Origin: Bacteroidales bacterium H3
GTDB taxonomy: Bacteria; Bacteroidota; Bacteroidia; Bacteroidales; Muribaculaceae
Assembly (NCBI GenBank): GCA_001701135.1
Contig: DAAN01000019.1
Location: 9,236 to 73,235, forward strand
Length of the DNA stretch: 64,000 bases
Direction of reading: 5' to 3'
Position 1 is the stretch's first letter; each line of letters starts with the position of its first letter. Below the pieces are notes generated by a model. The model was given only the letters and a program-made list of their open reading frames with translations. It was not told the DNA's origin and made no database searches. A program made the translations under genes and the position numbers. This document shows, piece after piece, positions 16,747 through 25,554 of this stretch.

Positions 16747-18088
16747 GATTATTTTGAGTTTGTATTGGTTGTGTTTCAGTTTCAGAGTGCAAATTTACAC
16801 TTTTTTTGCGATATTTTCGTCGTATTCCTGAATTAATCGCCAAAATCACGCTCTGGCACAGATACAGCGCCAGCAGAACCACCAGCAGCGAGCCGGTGGA
16901 TGTGCCGAACCACCATCCGGGACGGGGAGCCATCCGTTCAGGCAGATCGCGGCCACGAGGTCCGAGTCCGAACTCCGCCGCGCCGACCGACGACAGCGTG
17001 TATTTGGCTTTCACCCTGCCGTTGTCGAGTTCGACCAGCGCCATGGTTCCCCGGACAAGTTCCTTCAATTTAGTATCGTCGGCCAAGTAGACCTCATAGC
17101 CTGCCATCGACACATCTTTCCAGAAGTCGACGCCGCGGCGGTCCGATGCGATCAGACACACCATGCCTACGCCTGAAGTGTCGCACCACTGTTTCAGCTC
17201 GTTGAGGAAATAGGTATAGGATATGTCGATGCGCCGTGGTTCGGGAATCACCAGCAGCAGTTCGCGGCCTGAGTCGTAGATCGCTTCCTCCGTGGCATCA
17301 TTACCCTCGGCGTCATAGACGGTGAACGCGGCACCCGACCGGCCGACAGCGCTGTCGCCGGTGCGGTCGATGAAGGTCCAGGTGGAGTCGGGGAGATTAT
17401 CGGCCGTGAACTCTCGCTGCTCCCCATCCTTTTCGTAGATAAACCGCATATCGTCGACCTCGTCTTCGGTATCCGGGTCGTTTTCAGAGTCATCATTGCC
17501 AGTCGTCAGCGCCGCTCCCACCGGATATGGACGAAAATCGAGCATGGGCTGCACATTGTAGCCGTAAAGGCCGACAAACACCACATAGGCCGACAGCACC
17601 GCGCCGACAATCCACTGGATAGCCGGTTTATACACTCCGGCGCTCAGCTTGCCATTCCACAGAATCAGCAATATCAGCGCCGCCGTGATCAGAATATTCT
17701 TTATGAATGTAACAGTGTTGGAAACCACCCAGAAATCGCCGAAACATCCGCAGTCGCTGATCGGATCGGCAATTGCAAGCCATGCCGACAGCGGCAGCAT
17801 CACCGCCATGAGCAGGGTCAGCGCCCAGGGAGCCACACGTTTATAGCACCCTGCGAGCAGCAGGGCGCCGAACACAAACTCCCAGCCGCTGATTAGCATC
17901 GCGGCCATCAGCACCACCGAGCGTGGCTGCACAATGCCCCACACATTCAGATATTCCTCTATCTTGAACACGAAGCCCCAGAGATCGATCACCTTGACAA
18001 GGCCCGACATCACGAACAGGGCGCCCGTGACAATCCGCAATCCCCAGACCACCCAGAGGAAGGCTCTGCTGCTCTCAAATCTGCCCAT
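16721..18088 (-). CDS. DoxX-like membrane protein, BT_3928 family
   Basis: A 455-residue inner-membrane protein. The N-terminal 150 residues hold four hydrophobic segments resembling DoxX/MauE-type proteins ([19 protein letters not shown], then a [14 protein letters not shown] segment), with the pair SDCGCFGD, a Cys motif typical of MauE-like thiol-redox helpers. A periplasmic region follows (about 190-410) that resembles a thioredoxin-like fold without an obvious CxxC, and a final membrane segment lies near 415-435. It overlaps the preceding DUF1599 gene by 14 bp and tpiA by 26 bp. I associate this with the BT_3928 family from its position next to tpiA; its biochemical role is not known. Confidence 0.8.
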   Translation of the reverse strand: MGRFESSRAFLWVVWGLRIVTGALFVMSGLVKVIDLWGFVFKIEEYLNVWGIVQPRSVVLMAAMLISGWEFVFGALLLAGCYKRVAPWALTLLMAVMLPLSAWLAIADPISDCGCFGDFWVVSNTVTFIKNILITAALILLILWNGKLSAGVYKPAIQWIVGAVLSAYVVFVGLYGYNVQPMLDFRPYPVGAALTTGNDDSENDPDTEDEVDDMRFIYEKDGEQREFTADNLPDSTWTFIDRTGDSAVGRSGAAFTVYDAEGNDATEEAIYDSGRELLLVIPEPRRIDISYTYFLNELKQWCDTSGVGMVCLIASDRRGVDFWKDVSMAGYEVYLADDTKLKELVRGTMALVELDNGRVKAKYTLSSVGAAEFGLGPRGRDLPERMAPRPGWWFGTSTGSLLVVLLALYLCQSVILAINSGIRRKYRKKSVNLHSETETQPIQTQNNHEKEHRSR

Positions 18089-18662
18089 TGGCCTCGGCGA
18101 GTTTTATCAGTGCGAATATCGAATAGACTATAATATCCTGATAGTTGGCACCTATACCTTCCGAAACCCGGGTCACACCTGCGTTGTCCTCGATCTCTTT
18201 GGTGCGCATCAATTTCATCAGTATCAGGTCGGTGTAGGAGCTTACACGCATCTTGCGCCATGCCTCGTTGTAGTCATGGTTTTTGGCATGCATCAGCTCG
18301 CGTGTGGCGGCCATGTGTCGGTCGTAGAGATCAAGAGCCTGTTCAGGCGTAATATCCTTTCGGTCGGCATAACCCATTGAGAGCTGTATCAGACCGATGA
18401 TGCCATAATTCACCATGGCGAGAAAAGCGTCGTCGACCGGCTCGTCGACGCGGCTCTCCCCTTTTGTTTCGAGCGAACGTATGCGGTCGGCCTTGATAAG
18501 AATCTGGTCGGTCACGGCCGTGGGACGCATCAGGCGCCACGACGCTCCGTAATCCTTGAGTTTGGCGGCGAAGACCTTGCGGCAGTCGGCCATTACCTGT
18601 GCAAACTGCCTCTCTGTTTTCGGAAAATCGGGCTGCTGCCCGCCTATATTATCATTTTGCAT
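18075..18662 (-). CDS. DUF1599 (nucleotide-modification-associated) protein
   Basis: A 195-residue cytosolic protein with two copies of the DUF1599 helical module: KLKDYGASWRLMRP with DQILIKADRIRSLE in the first half, and KNHDYNEAWRKMRV with DLILMKLMRTKEIE in the second. The family is related to all-alpha nucleotide-binding modules, but its function is unproven. It is the first gene of a minus-strand operon with the BT_3928-like gene and tpiA. A clear -7 element lies just upstream. It diverges from menD across 326 bp that contain a MITE-like insertion. Confidence 0.88.
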   Translation of the reverse strand: MQNDNIGGQQPDFPKTERQFAQVMADCRKVFAAKLKDYGASWRLMRPTAVTDQILIKADRIRSLETKGESRVDEPVDDAFLAMVNYGIIGLIQLSMGYADRKDITPEQALDLYDRHMAATRELMHAKNHDYNEAWRKMRVSSYTDLILMKLMRTKEIEDNAGVTRVSEGIGANYQDIIVYSIFALIKLAEANGQI

Positions 18663-18684
18663 AAGCCAGTCAAGCTATTTCATC

Positions 18685-18693
18685 GCAAAGTTA
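18685..18693 (-). promoter_or_regulatory. -7 promoter element of the DUF1599-tpiA operon
   Basis: On the minus strand this reads TAACTTTGC, a full match to TAnnTTTGC. Transcription would begin near 18678, about 16 nt before the start codon at 18662. No good TTTG is seen at the -33 position. Confidence 0.6.
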
Positions 18694-18716
18694 CAAATTA
18701 ATTGGTGAAATATGAG

Positions 18717-18724
18717 TAAATTTG
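18717..18724 (+). promoter_or_regulatory. Original menD promoter -7 element, now displaced
   Basis: TAAATTTG followed by C fits the -7 consensus. Only 10 nt downstream stands an orphan ATG (18735) that lies in the left copy of the 8-bp duplication. Without the inserted element the same 10-nt spacing would place menD directly behind this promoter. The orphan ATG now opens a 12-codon frame ending at 18773. Confidence 0.55.
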
Positions 18725-18733
18725 CAGCACAAA

Positions 18734-18741
18734 GATGACCT
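18734..18741 (+). repeat. Left target-site duplication (GATGACCT)
   Basis: Identical to 18988-18995. It contains an orphan ATG at 18735. Confidence 0.75.
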
Positions 18742-18987
18742 GGAGCTTGTTTAATAATAAATGTTGCCGATAGGGTCGCATATCCTGAGCCTGATTTCGT
18801 CGTGTGACGATGGAGTGTTCGTGTGTACACGACTGAGGGACAGGACGAAAGCAGGCCGGGATATGCGAAACAAAGGTAACTTTTCATAAAAGATATTACT
18901 CAGAAACATGAAAATAAATTTTAATAGATGTGAATGTCATGAAAATAATACCATGTGTCGGTAACATTTATTATTAAACAAGCTCTT
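18742..18987. mobile_element. MITE-like element, 246 bp, inserted at the menD start
   Basis: The ends are inverted repeats: 18743-18770 and 18958-18985 match at 27 of 28 positions, starting GAGCTTGTTTAATAA. The flanks carry an identical 8-bp word, GATGACCT (18734-18741 and 18988-18995), as expected for a target-site duplication; one or two bases outside the repeats (G on the left, TT on the right) belong to the element ends. There is no room for a transposase. The interior holds an imperfect hairpin of about 94 nt (TCGCATATCC at 18776-18785 with GGATATGCGA at 18859-18868, plus GTCGTGT with ACACGAC inside) and an 11-bp direct repeat, CATGAAAATAA, at 18907 and 18938. It is therefore a non-autonomous element moved by a transposase encoded elsewhere. 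The right duplication copy contains the menD ATG. Confidence 0.82.
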
Positions 18988-18995
18988 GATGACCT
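18988..18995 (+). repeat. Right target-site duplication (GATGACCT)
   Basis: Identical to 18734-18741. Its ATG at 18989 is the menD start codon, so the insertion left the coding sequence intact. Confidence 0.75.
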
Positions 18996-20659
18996 ACTGC
19001 GTGAAAGAAACCGCGCTGATGCTTGTGCAGGCGCTCAAAGAGTATGGCGTGACCGATGTGTTTGCATCGCCCGGCTCACGGTGCGCGCCTCTGACTGTGG
19101 CGCTGGTGCGTGACGGCGAAATCAGAGTGCACCCCGTGATAGATGAACGCTCGAGCGCGTTCATCGCGATGGGTTTTGCGTCGGTCAGCCGCAGACCCGT
19201 TATGCTACTCTGCACCTCGGGCACGGCGCTGCTCAACTACAGCGCGGCAGTAGCCGAGGCTTTCTACCGCAACATACCCCTGCTGATTGTGTCGGCCGAC
19301 CGTCCCGAAGAATGGATCGGGCAGGATGACAGCCAGACTATCCGCCAGCCCGGAGCATTCGGTCCCCATGTCAAGGCCTCTTACTCACTCCGCGGCGAAA
19401 TCCCCGACAGCAATTACAAATGGGTGGTCAACCGCACTCTCAACGAGGCCATGCAGCTACTCCGCTCCGGGCGTCCCGGGCCGGTACATCTTAACATCTC
19501 ATTCACGGAGCCGCTATTCTCCGACGACCCGACGCCCCGGACAGAGGCTTCGTTCCGCCGCATCGGGCTACTGGAGCCGCCGCATAGACTCGATGCCGGT
19601 GTTGCACGCACTCTTGCGGAAGAAATAGCCGGACACAACGTGCTTATCGTGGGCGGTTTCTGCCCGCCGTCGGCCGAGATGAACAAAGCGTTTGCAAAAC
19701 TGGCCGCCCTCTCCAATGTGGTGGTACTGGCCGACGCGCTCGCCAACATCAACGCGCCCGGGATAATCGCACAGCCCGAAGCTACGCTCCGCGCCGGCAC
19801 TGCCGACAGCACCGGCGCACCGCTGAAATCACCCGAGTCTCATCCTGACATACTCATCACTTTCGGCGGTTCTCTGCTGTCGCGCGACATGAAAGAGTGG
19901 CTGCGGGCTCTTGACGTAAAAGAGCACTGGCATGTCGGCAAAAACGGATGGGTCATAGACTCATATTTCTCGCTTACCCGACGGGTAGAAATTGCGTGCA
20001 CAGATTTTTTCCCGCGATTGGCCAATGCGCTGGCATATCTGGCGCGACGTGACAAACCGGAGCACACCCGGTTCCGCACGCTGTGGGAGCAAGCCCGGGC
20101 CATAGCCGCCGACCTTCCCGCTACCGATGAATGGAGCGCCCGCACTGCCGTCAACCGTGTGCTTGGTTTCATGCCTAAAGAGTGGAATCTACAACTTTCC
20201 AACGGCCTGACACCCCGCTATGCCATGAATTCGGCTGCCGCATCGAAGTTTCACCGGCGCGACTGCAACCGCGGTGTCAGCGGCATCGACGGGTCTGTCT
20301 CCACCGCCGTCGGCGCATCGCTTGCCTACGGAGGCACCACACTGCTGATAACCGGCGACATGTCGATGCAATACGACCTCGCCGCGCTATCGTCAGGTTT
20401 ACTTTCTCCATCATTCAAGGCAGTGGTAATCAACAACAACGGAGGAGGTATCTTCCGCAAAATCAGTGCCACCCGCCCGCTGCCCGAAACAGAGACATAT
20501 CTGTCGTGCCGGCTACATCTTCCGTTGAAGCAGCTGTGCGACGGTTACGGCATCAGCTACTATCGCGCCGACTCACATGAGTCTCTGCGGGAGCAGCTGA
20601 CTCTCTTCCGCGACAATCACCGTTCTCCCGCTATTTTAGAAATCATAGTTCCCGACTAA
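18989..20659 (+). CDS. menD: SEPHCHC synthase, menaquinone biosynthesis
   Basis: Thiamine-diphosphate enzyme that joins 2-oxoglutarate to isochorismate, giving SEPHCHC, the first committed step to menaquinone. 556 residues. The ThDP-enzyme N-terminal domain shows ASPGSRCAPLTVALV and ERSSAFIAMGFA, with the catalytic Glu region at DERS. The C-terminal domain has GLTPRYAMN, the ThDP/Mg segment GDMSMQYDLAAL and NNNGGGIF. The ATG at 18989 is chosen over the TTG one codon upstream; it lies in the target duplication of a MITE-like element. It is the first gene of menD-menB-menC-menE, all on the plus strand. isochorismate synthase (menF) is not in the window. Confidence 0.95.
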   Translation: MTYCVKETALMLVQALKEYGVTDVFASPGSRCAPLTVALVRDGEIRVHPVIDERSSAFIAMGFASVSRRPVMLLCTSGTALLNYSAAVAEAFYRNIPLLIVSADRPEEWIGQDDSQTIRQPGAFGPHVKASYSLRGEIPDSNYKWVVNRTLNEAMQLLRSGRPGPVHLNISFTEPLFSDDPTPRTEASFRRIGLLEPPHRLDAGVARTLAEEIAGHNVLIVGGFCPPSAEMNKAFAKLAALSNVVVLADALANINAPGIIAQPEATLRAGTADSTGAPLKSPESHPDILITFGGSLLSRDMKEWLRALDVKEHWHVGKNGWVIDSYFSLTRRVEIACTDFFPRLANALAYLARRDKPEHTRFRTLWEQARAIAADLPATDEWSARTAVNRVLGFMPKEWNLQLSNGLTPRYAMNSAAASKFHRRDCNRGVSGIDGSVSTAVGASLAYGGTTLLITGDMSMQYDLAALSSGLLSPSFKAVVINNNGGGIFRKISATRPLPETETYLSCRLHLPLKQLCDGYGISYYRADSHESLREQLTLFRDNHRSPAILEIIVPD

Positions 20660-20674
20660 TTCATACAAGTTTTT

Positions 20675-21496
20675 ATGAAACGCGACTGGATAAAGATAAA
20701 AGATTACGAAGATATTCTCTTCGACCGTTTCGGCGCCATCGCCCGCATTACCATCAATCGTCCTGCCGTCTACAACGCTTTCCGCCCTCAGACCAATGCC
20801 GAGATGATGGACGCTTTCACCTTTTGCCGCAACAATCCCGAAATCGGTGTGATCATCCTCACCGGCACAGGCGACAAGGCATTCTGCTCAGGCGGCGACC
20901 AGCACTACAAGGGTCTGGGCGGCTATGTTGATGCCGACGGCACTCCACGCCTCAATGTGCTTGAGCTGCACAAAATGATCCGCTCGATCCCCAAACCTGT
21001 GATCGCCATGGTCAACGGCTACGCAATCGGCGGCGGCAATGTGCTCAATGTGGTCTGCGACCTCTCTATCGCATCGGAAAATGCCATCTTCGGCCAGACC
21101 GGCCCGAAAGTGGGCAGTTTCGATGCCGGTTTCGGTTCTTCATATCTCGCACGCTGCGTGGGTCAGAAGAAAGCTCGCGAAATATGGTACCTCTGTCGCC
21201 AGTATTCAGCAGCAGAGGCCCTCGAAATGGGCATGATCAATGCCGTTGTGCCTTTTGAGCAGCTCGAGGACACCACTGTGGAATGGTGCGAGACTATCCT
21301 TAAACGCTCGCCCATGGCAATACGCATGATCAAACGTGCCCTCAACGCCGAACTCGACGGACAGGCAGGCCTGATGGAGTTTGCCGGCGACGCCACTCTC
21401 CTCTATTATCTCATGCCCGAGGCTCAAGAGGGGAAAAACGCGTTTCTGGAGAAACGCGATCCCGATTTCGGTCAGTTCCCCAAATTTCCGGGCTGA
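20675..21496 (+). CDS. menB: 1,4-dihydroxy-2-naphthoyl-CoA synthase
   Basis: Crotonase-fold enzyme that cyclises o-succinylbenzoyl-CoA to 1,4-dihydroxy-2-naphthoyl-CoA. 273 residues. Visible: [17 protein letters not shown] near residue 30, the oxyanion-hole segment [23 protein letters not shown], and [15 protein letters not shown], which distinguishes MenB from other crotonases; the terminal [15 protein letters not shown] is also typical. It starts 15 bp after menD, and its stop overlaps the menC start (TGATG). Confidence 0.96.
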   Translation: MKRDWIKIKDYEDILFDRFGAIARITINRPAVYNAFRPQTNAEMMDAFTFCRNNPEIGVIILTGTGDKAFCSGGDQHYKGLGGYVDADGTPRLNVLELHKMIRSIPKPVIAMVNGYAIGGGNVLNVVCDLSIASENAIFGQTGPKVGSFDAGFGSSYLARCVGQKKAREIWYLCRQYSAAEALEMGMINAVVPFEQLEDTTVEWCETILKRSPMAIRMIKRALNAELDGQAGLMEFAGDATLLYYLMPEAQEGKNAFLEKRDPDFGQFPKFPG

Positions 21497-22527
21497 TGGT
21501 CAAGGTTTCATGGCGCCCGTATACCCTCCTGTTCAAAGAGAGGGCGGTGACTTCGCGCAACTCCATGACCGAGAAACCTACCTATATCGTCACCATTGAA
21601 TCGGATGAACTCCCCGGCGGCCAAGCCGTGGGTGAGGCAGCCCTGTTTCCGGGACTGAGCGCCGAGGATTCACCGGAATATGAGTCTGTGCTCGATGCGG
21701 CATGTCGCGAGGCTTCGCGCTGCGCCACGCCGGCCGAAGCCATGCAATCGCTTCCGCCGGTGTCGTCGGTGCGGTTCGGCTTCGAATCGGCACTGATGCG
21801 GGCACTGGCGCGTCCCACAGCCAACACCTCGCGCCTCCGTTGGCTCGACGGTGAGGAGGGGATCCGCATCAACGGTCTGATATGGATGGGCGACAAGGCC
21901 ACCATGCGTCGCCGCATCCGTGAAAAACTCAAAGCCGGTTTTCACTGCGTAAAGCTGAAAATCGGCGGTATCGACTTCAACGATGAACTGGATCTGCTAT
22001 CCCTTATCCGCAAAGAATTCCCGCCGGAAATCATAGAACTGCGTCTCGACGCCAACGGCGGTTTCACCCCCGAGAACGCACTTGACCGTCTGGAGCGTCT
22101 TTCCCGCTTCGGCATTCACTCGATCGAGCAGCCAATAAAACCGGGCCGGTGGGAGAGCATGGCCCGCATCTGCCGGGAATCTCCCATCCCTATCGCTCTT
22201 GACGAAGAGCTGATCGGCTTCTCCTCCGACCGACAAAAAAGTGAACTGCTCGACGCTATCCGACCGCATTATATCATCCTAAAGCCCTCGCTTTGCGGCG
22301 GTTTCCGCGAAGCGGAGGAGTGGATCTCGCAGGCCGTAGCACGTGGCATAGGATGGTGGGGAACTTCGGCCCTCGAATCCAACATCGGGCTTGAAGCGCT
22401 GGGAATCTGGACCGCCGGACTGTCACCCGACATGCCGCAGGGGCTCGGCACAGGCGCCCTTTATGTCAATAATTTTCCGTCGCCGCTGTCTCTCGAAGGC
22501 GAACGATTATATTACCGCAACACGTGA
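21496..22527 (+). CDS. menC: o-Succinylbenzoate synthase
   Basis: Enolase-superfamily dehydratase that makes o-succinylbenzoate from SHCHC. 343 residues. The barrel shows the general base Lys in FHCVKLKIGG, the metal ligands in RLDANGGF, SIEQPI and ALDEELIG, and the second Lys in YIILKPSLCGG. The ATG overlaps the menB stop codon, so the two are translationally coupled. The start at 21496 gives an N-terminus that leads into VSWRPYTLLFKE, similar to the usual substrate-cap domain. Confidence 0.92.
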   Translation: MVKVSWRPYTLLFKERAVTSRNSMTEKPTYIVTIESDELPGGQAVGEAALFPGLSAEDSPEYESVLDAACREASRCATPAEAMQSLPPVSSVRFGFESALMRALARPTANTSRLRWLDGEEGIRINGLIWMGDKATMRRRIREKLKAGFHCVKLKIGGIDFNDELDLLSLIRKEFPPEIIELRLDANGGFTPENALDRLERLSRFGIHSIEQPIKPGRWESMARICRESPIPIALDEELIGFSSDRQKSELLDAIRPHYIILKPSLCGGFREAEEWISQAVARGIGWWGTSALESNIGLEALGIWTAGLSPDMPQGLGTGALYVNNFPSPLSLEGERLYYRNT

Positions 22528-22528
22528 G

Positions 22529-23554
22529 ATGACGAAGATTGAGATATGCGGCACCGACAATGCAGAGTCACGGCACATCGGCGATTTTGAGCGGGAATGG
22601 TGCTCCGACCTGGAGTTTATCGTGGCTCATACATCAGGCTCCACTGGCCAGCCCAAAGAGATCAGGCTGCCCAAGGCCGACATGCGGGTATCGGCCCGCG
22701 CCACCAACAGCCGCTTCGGAATCGGGGAGCGGTCGGTGATGATTTGCCCTCTGTCAATCAATTATATAGCCGGGAAAATGATGATGGCAAGGGCGTTCGA
22801 AGCCGGGTGTCATCTGCTTTTCTGTCACCCGTCCAACCATTTTCTTTCCGATCCGAGCGTACGCGCTTTTATCAACAGTCACGGTGCTGTGGACCTGGTG
22901 CCGGTTGTGCCGTCGCAATTGTCGCAGATTATCGAAAATCCGCATCTGACCGAAGGCATACACAATATTATAATAGGAGGCGCGCCTATAGATTCCGAGC
23001 TGGAGACATCGCTGAAAAGCCAGCCGGGTACCACCCGATATTTCGCTACATACGGCATGACGGAAACCTGTTCACACGTAGCACTACGACCGATAGGCGA
23101 ATCACACTTTTCGGCCATGCCCGGAATAACTTTCGACATCGACGCGCGTGGATGCCTGATTATCAACGCTCCGCAATATTCATTCCGTAGGCTCACGACC
23201 AATGATATTGTTGAACTTCTCGACTACCGCACGTTTATCTGGCGTGGACGGTTCGACAATGTAATCAATTCGGGCGGTATCAAAATTTTCCCTGAAGAAC
23301 TCGAGCGACAGCTCGCACCGCACATCACCGTGCCTTTCTATACAATCGGCTTGCCCCACCCTAAATGGGGAGCCACTCCGGTGATAGTTGCGGAAGAGAG
23401 CAATACGCTATCCGACAGCGACATAGCAGCCATATGCAAATCGGTGCTTCCGTCGTGCCGGCGCCCGTCGGCAATATATCGGATAAAAACGATCCCGCTC
23501 ACATCCACCGGCAAAATCAGGCGCATTCCGCCCTGCCAATTGCCGGAAATTTAA
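22529..23554 (+). CDS. menE: o-Succinylbenzoate-CoA ligase, short Bacteroidetes type
   Basis: Adenylate-forming enzyme that activates o-succinylbenzoate with CoA. The start at 22529 (MTKIEICG) is 1 bp beyond the menC stop; the frame is open further upstream but lies inside menC. 341 residues, clearly shorter than the roughly 480 of E. coli MenE; the short N-terminal part is common in Bacteroidetes. Motifs: AHTSGSTGQPKEIRLPK (AMP-binding P-loop) at about residue 31, ATYGMTETCSHVALR, WRGRFDNVINSGGIKIFPEE and the C-terminal Lys in SSTGK-type LTSTGKIRR. It is the last gene of the men operon. Confidence 0.92.
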   Translation: MTKIEICGTDNAESRHIGDFEREWCSDLEFIVAHTSGSTGQPKEIRLPKADMRVSARATNSRFGIGERSVMICPLSINYIAGKMMMARAFEAGCHLLFCHPSNHFLSDPSVRAFINSHGAVDLVPVVPSQLSQIIENPHLTEGIHNIIIGGAPIDSELETSLKSQPGTTRYFATYGMTETCSHVALRPIGESHFSAMPGITFDIDARGCLIINAPQYSFRRLTTNDIVELLDYRTFIWRGRFDNVINSGGIKIFPEELERQLAPHITVPFYTIGLPHPKWGATPVIVAEESNTLSDSDIAAICKSVLPSCRRPSAIYRIKTIPLTSTGKIRRIPPCQLPEI

Positions 23555-23566
23555 GAGCTTGTTTAA
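23553..23566 (+). repeat. Solo 14-bp copy of the MITE-like end
   Basis: AAGAGCTTGTTTAA matches the outer 14 bases of the right end of the element at 18742-18987 (read on the minus strand). It overlaps the menE stop codon. No partner end is seen nearby, so it is a relic or chance. Confidence 0.35.
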
Positions 23567-23593
23567 AATTTTTGACGATTTTATTAAGATAAA

Positions 23594-23625
23594 TTTGGAA
23601 AAGATAGCCATTTAGGCTATTTTTG
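23594..23625 (+). promoter_or_regulatory. Promoter of sppA
   Basis: TTTG (23594-23597), 20 nt, then TATTTTTG (23618-23625) fits the Bacteroidetes consensus. Transcription would start near 23632, leaving a leader of about 100 nt. A 5-bp hairpin (AGCC/GGCT) lies between the two elements. Confidence 0.55.
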
Positions 23626-23730
23626 TAGATGTTTTTGTGCAGGCATGCGCCCGCGCAGAGGCATGGTGTGTGCAACACCAGCACCAACACATTTATTTTC
23701 AGCATTTTATATCGTCCATCCCAAGCCCGT

Positions 23731-25503
23731 ATGCTTAAAAATTTCTTTATTTCGATGCTCGGCGCCATCGCCGGTTTCTGGATCTCGCTGATGCTTTTCA
23801 TGGTGTCATGTATGATTCTGCTCGCCGGCTCTCTGGCCACTTCTTTAGTTAATTCAGAAGTCAACTCAGCTGAGATTAAGGACAATTCAATCCTCCGCAT
23901 ATCATTTGACGCCAACATCGAAGAGAGGGGCGGTTCCCTTTCCTTTGAGGAAGTTCTGCAGGATGTGCCCGCACCGATGACCCTCGAAAACATCCTCCGT
24001 GCCATCTCCGCCGCCAAGGAGGACAAACACATCGCAGGCATCTATCTCGATTGCAAGGGCGGTTCGGGTGGTATAGCCACAATGCAGGCCATCCAGAAAG
24101 CACTGGCCGACTTCCAGAAGTCAGGCAAATGGGTTTGCGCATATTCCGACAACTACACTCAGGGCAACTACTACATAGCATCCGGAGCCAAATATCTCTA
24201 TCTCAACCCCGTAGGCTCAGTGGATGTGCGCGGTCTCGGCTCGCAGATTCCCTTCTTCAAGAATCTGCTTGACAAGCTCGGCGTGAAGATGCAGATTTTC
24301 AAGGTCGGCACATACAAGAGCGCCGTGGAGCCTTTCATCCTGACCGAGATGAGCCCCGCCAGCCGCGAGATGACCGACTATTTCCTGAAAAACATCTGGA
24401 ACAACATGTCGACCACCATCGCACAGAACCGCAAGGTGTCGGTGGCCACAGTGAACCAGTGGGCCGACTCGCTTTCAGTCTTCAACGCCCCTGAGACTTA
24501 CGTCAAGGCTAAGATGGTCGACAAACTGCTCTACGCCAACGAGCTGACCGACCATCTCAAAAAAATCACAAAAACCAAGAAGGACGACGATCTGAATTTC
24601 ATCGACTATAACGTATATCTCGCCTCTGCCAAAGTGCCTCACGAGAAATCCAACAAGAACAAAATCGCCGTGCTCTATGCTTGCGGCGACATAGTCGACA
24701 CCGGCGACAAAGGCATCTCGGCCGAGAAGATGGTGCCCGAGATTCTCGCCCTCGCCGAGGATGACGACATCAAGGCCATGGTGCTCCGCGTGAATTCGGG
24801 CGGCGGCTCGGCTTTCGCTTCCGAACAGATCTGGCACGCTCTCGAGGTGTTCAAGCAGAATGGCAAGACGCTGTATGTGTCGATGGGAGACTATGCGGCT
24901 TCGGGCGGCTATTACATCTCGTGCGGCGCCGACCGCATCTTTGCAGAGCCTTCCACCCTTACCGGCTCGATCGGCATCTTCGGCATGATTCCCGATATCC
25001 AGGGCTTGCTCAACGACAAAATCGGCATCAACCTCAGCACCGTAACCACCAACGCCAACGGCGACTTCCCCACAATCACAAAGGCCGTAACGCCCTATCA
25101 GACAGCCAAGATGCAGGAAACCATCGCCCGCGGATATGACCTCTTTACAAAGCGTTGCGCTCAGGGCAGAAACATTCCGCAGGATTCCATCAAGGCAATC
25201 GGCGAAGGCCGCGTATGGGATGGTGTGACAGCCAAACGCATCGGTCTGGTCGACAACCTCGGCGGCCTGCAGACTGCAATACGCTCCCTGGCCAAAAAGA
25301 TGAAATACGACAATTATCAGGTTGTCACCTATCCCAATGTCGAGAAAAACTTCTGGGACATGCTGGCCGAAATGCCTATGCAGGCCAAGACGGCTGCCAT
25401 GAAAGATGAGTTGGGAACATTCTACCCTGTATATCTTGAAATGAAACGTCTGGAAGGCTTTAATCCTATCCAGGCCCGCATGCTCCCCGTCACTATGCAG
25501 TAA
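23731..25503 (+). CDS. sppA: Signal peptide peptidase SppA, 67K type
   Basis: Membrane-bound S49 serine protease that degrades leftover signal peptides in the periplasm. The start at 23731 (MLKNFFISMLG) sits in front of one N-terminal membrane segment; an upstream in-frame start would add a Cys/His-rich non-hydrophobic tail and is rejected. 590 residues with two S49 domains. The catalytic Lys is K196 in VGTYKSAVEPF, and the Ser is S391 in YAASGGYYIS. NSGGGSAFASEQ is the second-domain oxyanion segment. It begins a plus-strand run with lpxK, a purine nucleoside phosphorylase and thiL. Confidence 0.94.
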   Translation: MLKNFFISMLGAIAGFWISLMLFMVSCMILLAGSLATSLVNSEVNSAEIKDNSILRISFDANIEERGGSLSFEEVLQDVPAPMTLENILRAISAAKEDKHIAGIYLDCKGGSGGIATMQAIQKALADFQKSGKWVCAYSDNYTQGNYYIASGAKYLYLNPVGSVDVRGLGSQIPFFKNLLDKLGVKMQIFKVGTYKSAVEPFILTEMSPASREMTDYFLKNIWNNMSTTIAQNRKVSVATVNQWADSLSVFNAPETYVKAKMVDKLLYANELTDHLKKITKTKKDDDLNFIDYNVYLASAKVPHEKSNKNKIAVLYACGDIVDTGDKGISAEKMVPEILALAEDDDIKAMVLRVNSGGGSAFASEQIWHALEVFKQNGKTLYVSMGDYAASGGYYISCGADRIFAEPSTLTGSIGIFGMIPDIQGLLNDKIGINLSTVTTNANGDFPTITKAVTPYQTAKMQETIARGYDLFTKRCAQGRNIPQDSIKAIGEGRVWDGVTAKRIGLVDNLGGLQTAIRSLAKKMKYDNYQVVTYPNVEKNFWDMLAEMPMQAKTAAMKDELGTFYPVYLEMKRLEGFNPIQARMLPVTMQ

Positions 25504-25554
25504 ACCTGCAAGATGAAGCAGACGCAAATCATAATCAGCTGACTTCCACACATC

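Noticed and set aside
22391..22528. Upstream extension of menE
   Set aside because: The in-frame codons lie inside menC; the ATG at 22529 directly after the menC stop is the expected start.
18988..23566. men operon as the cargo of a composite transposon
   Set aside because: Only 14 bp match at the right side, no transposase is present, and the 8-bp duplication flanks the small element alone rather than the operon.
24475..25551. 358-codon open frame on the minus strand opposite sppA
   Set aside because: It lies fully within sppA, whose S49 motifs are clear. The frame is a shadow caused by GC-biased codons and has no family features.
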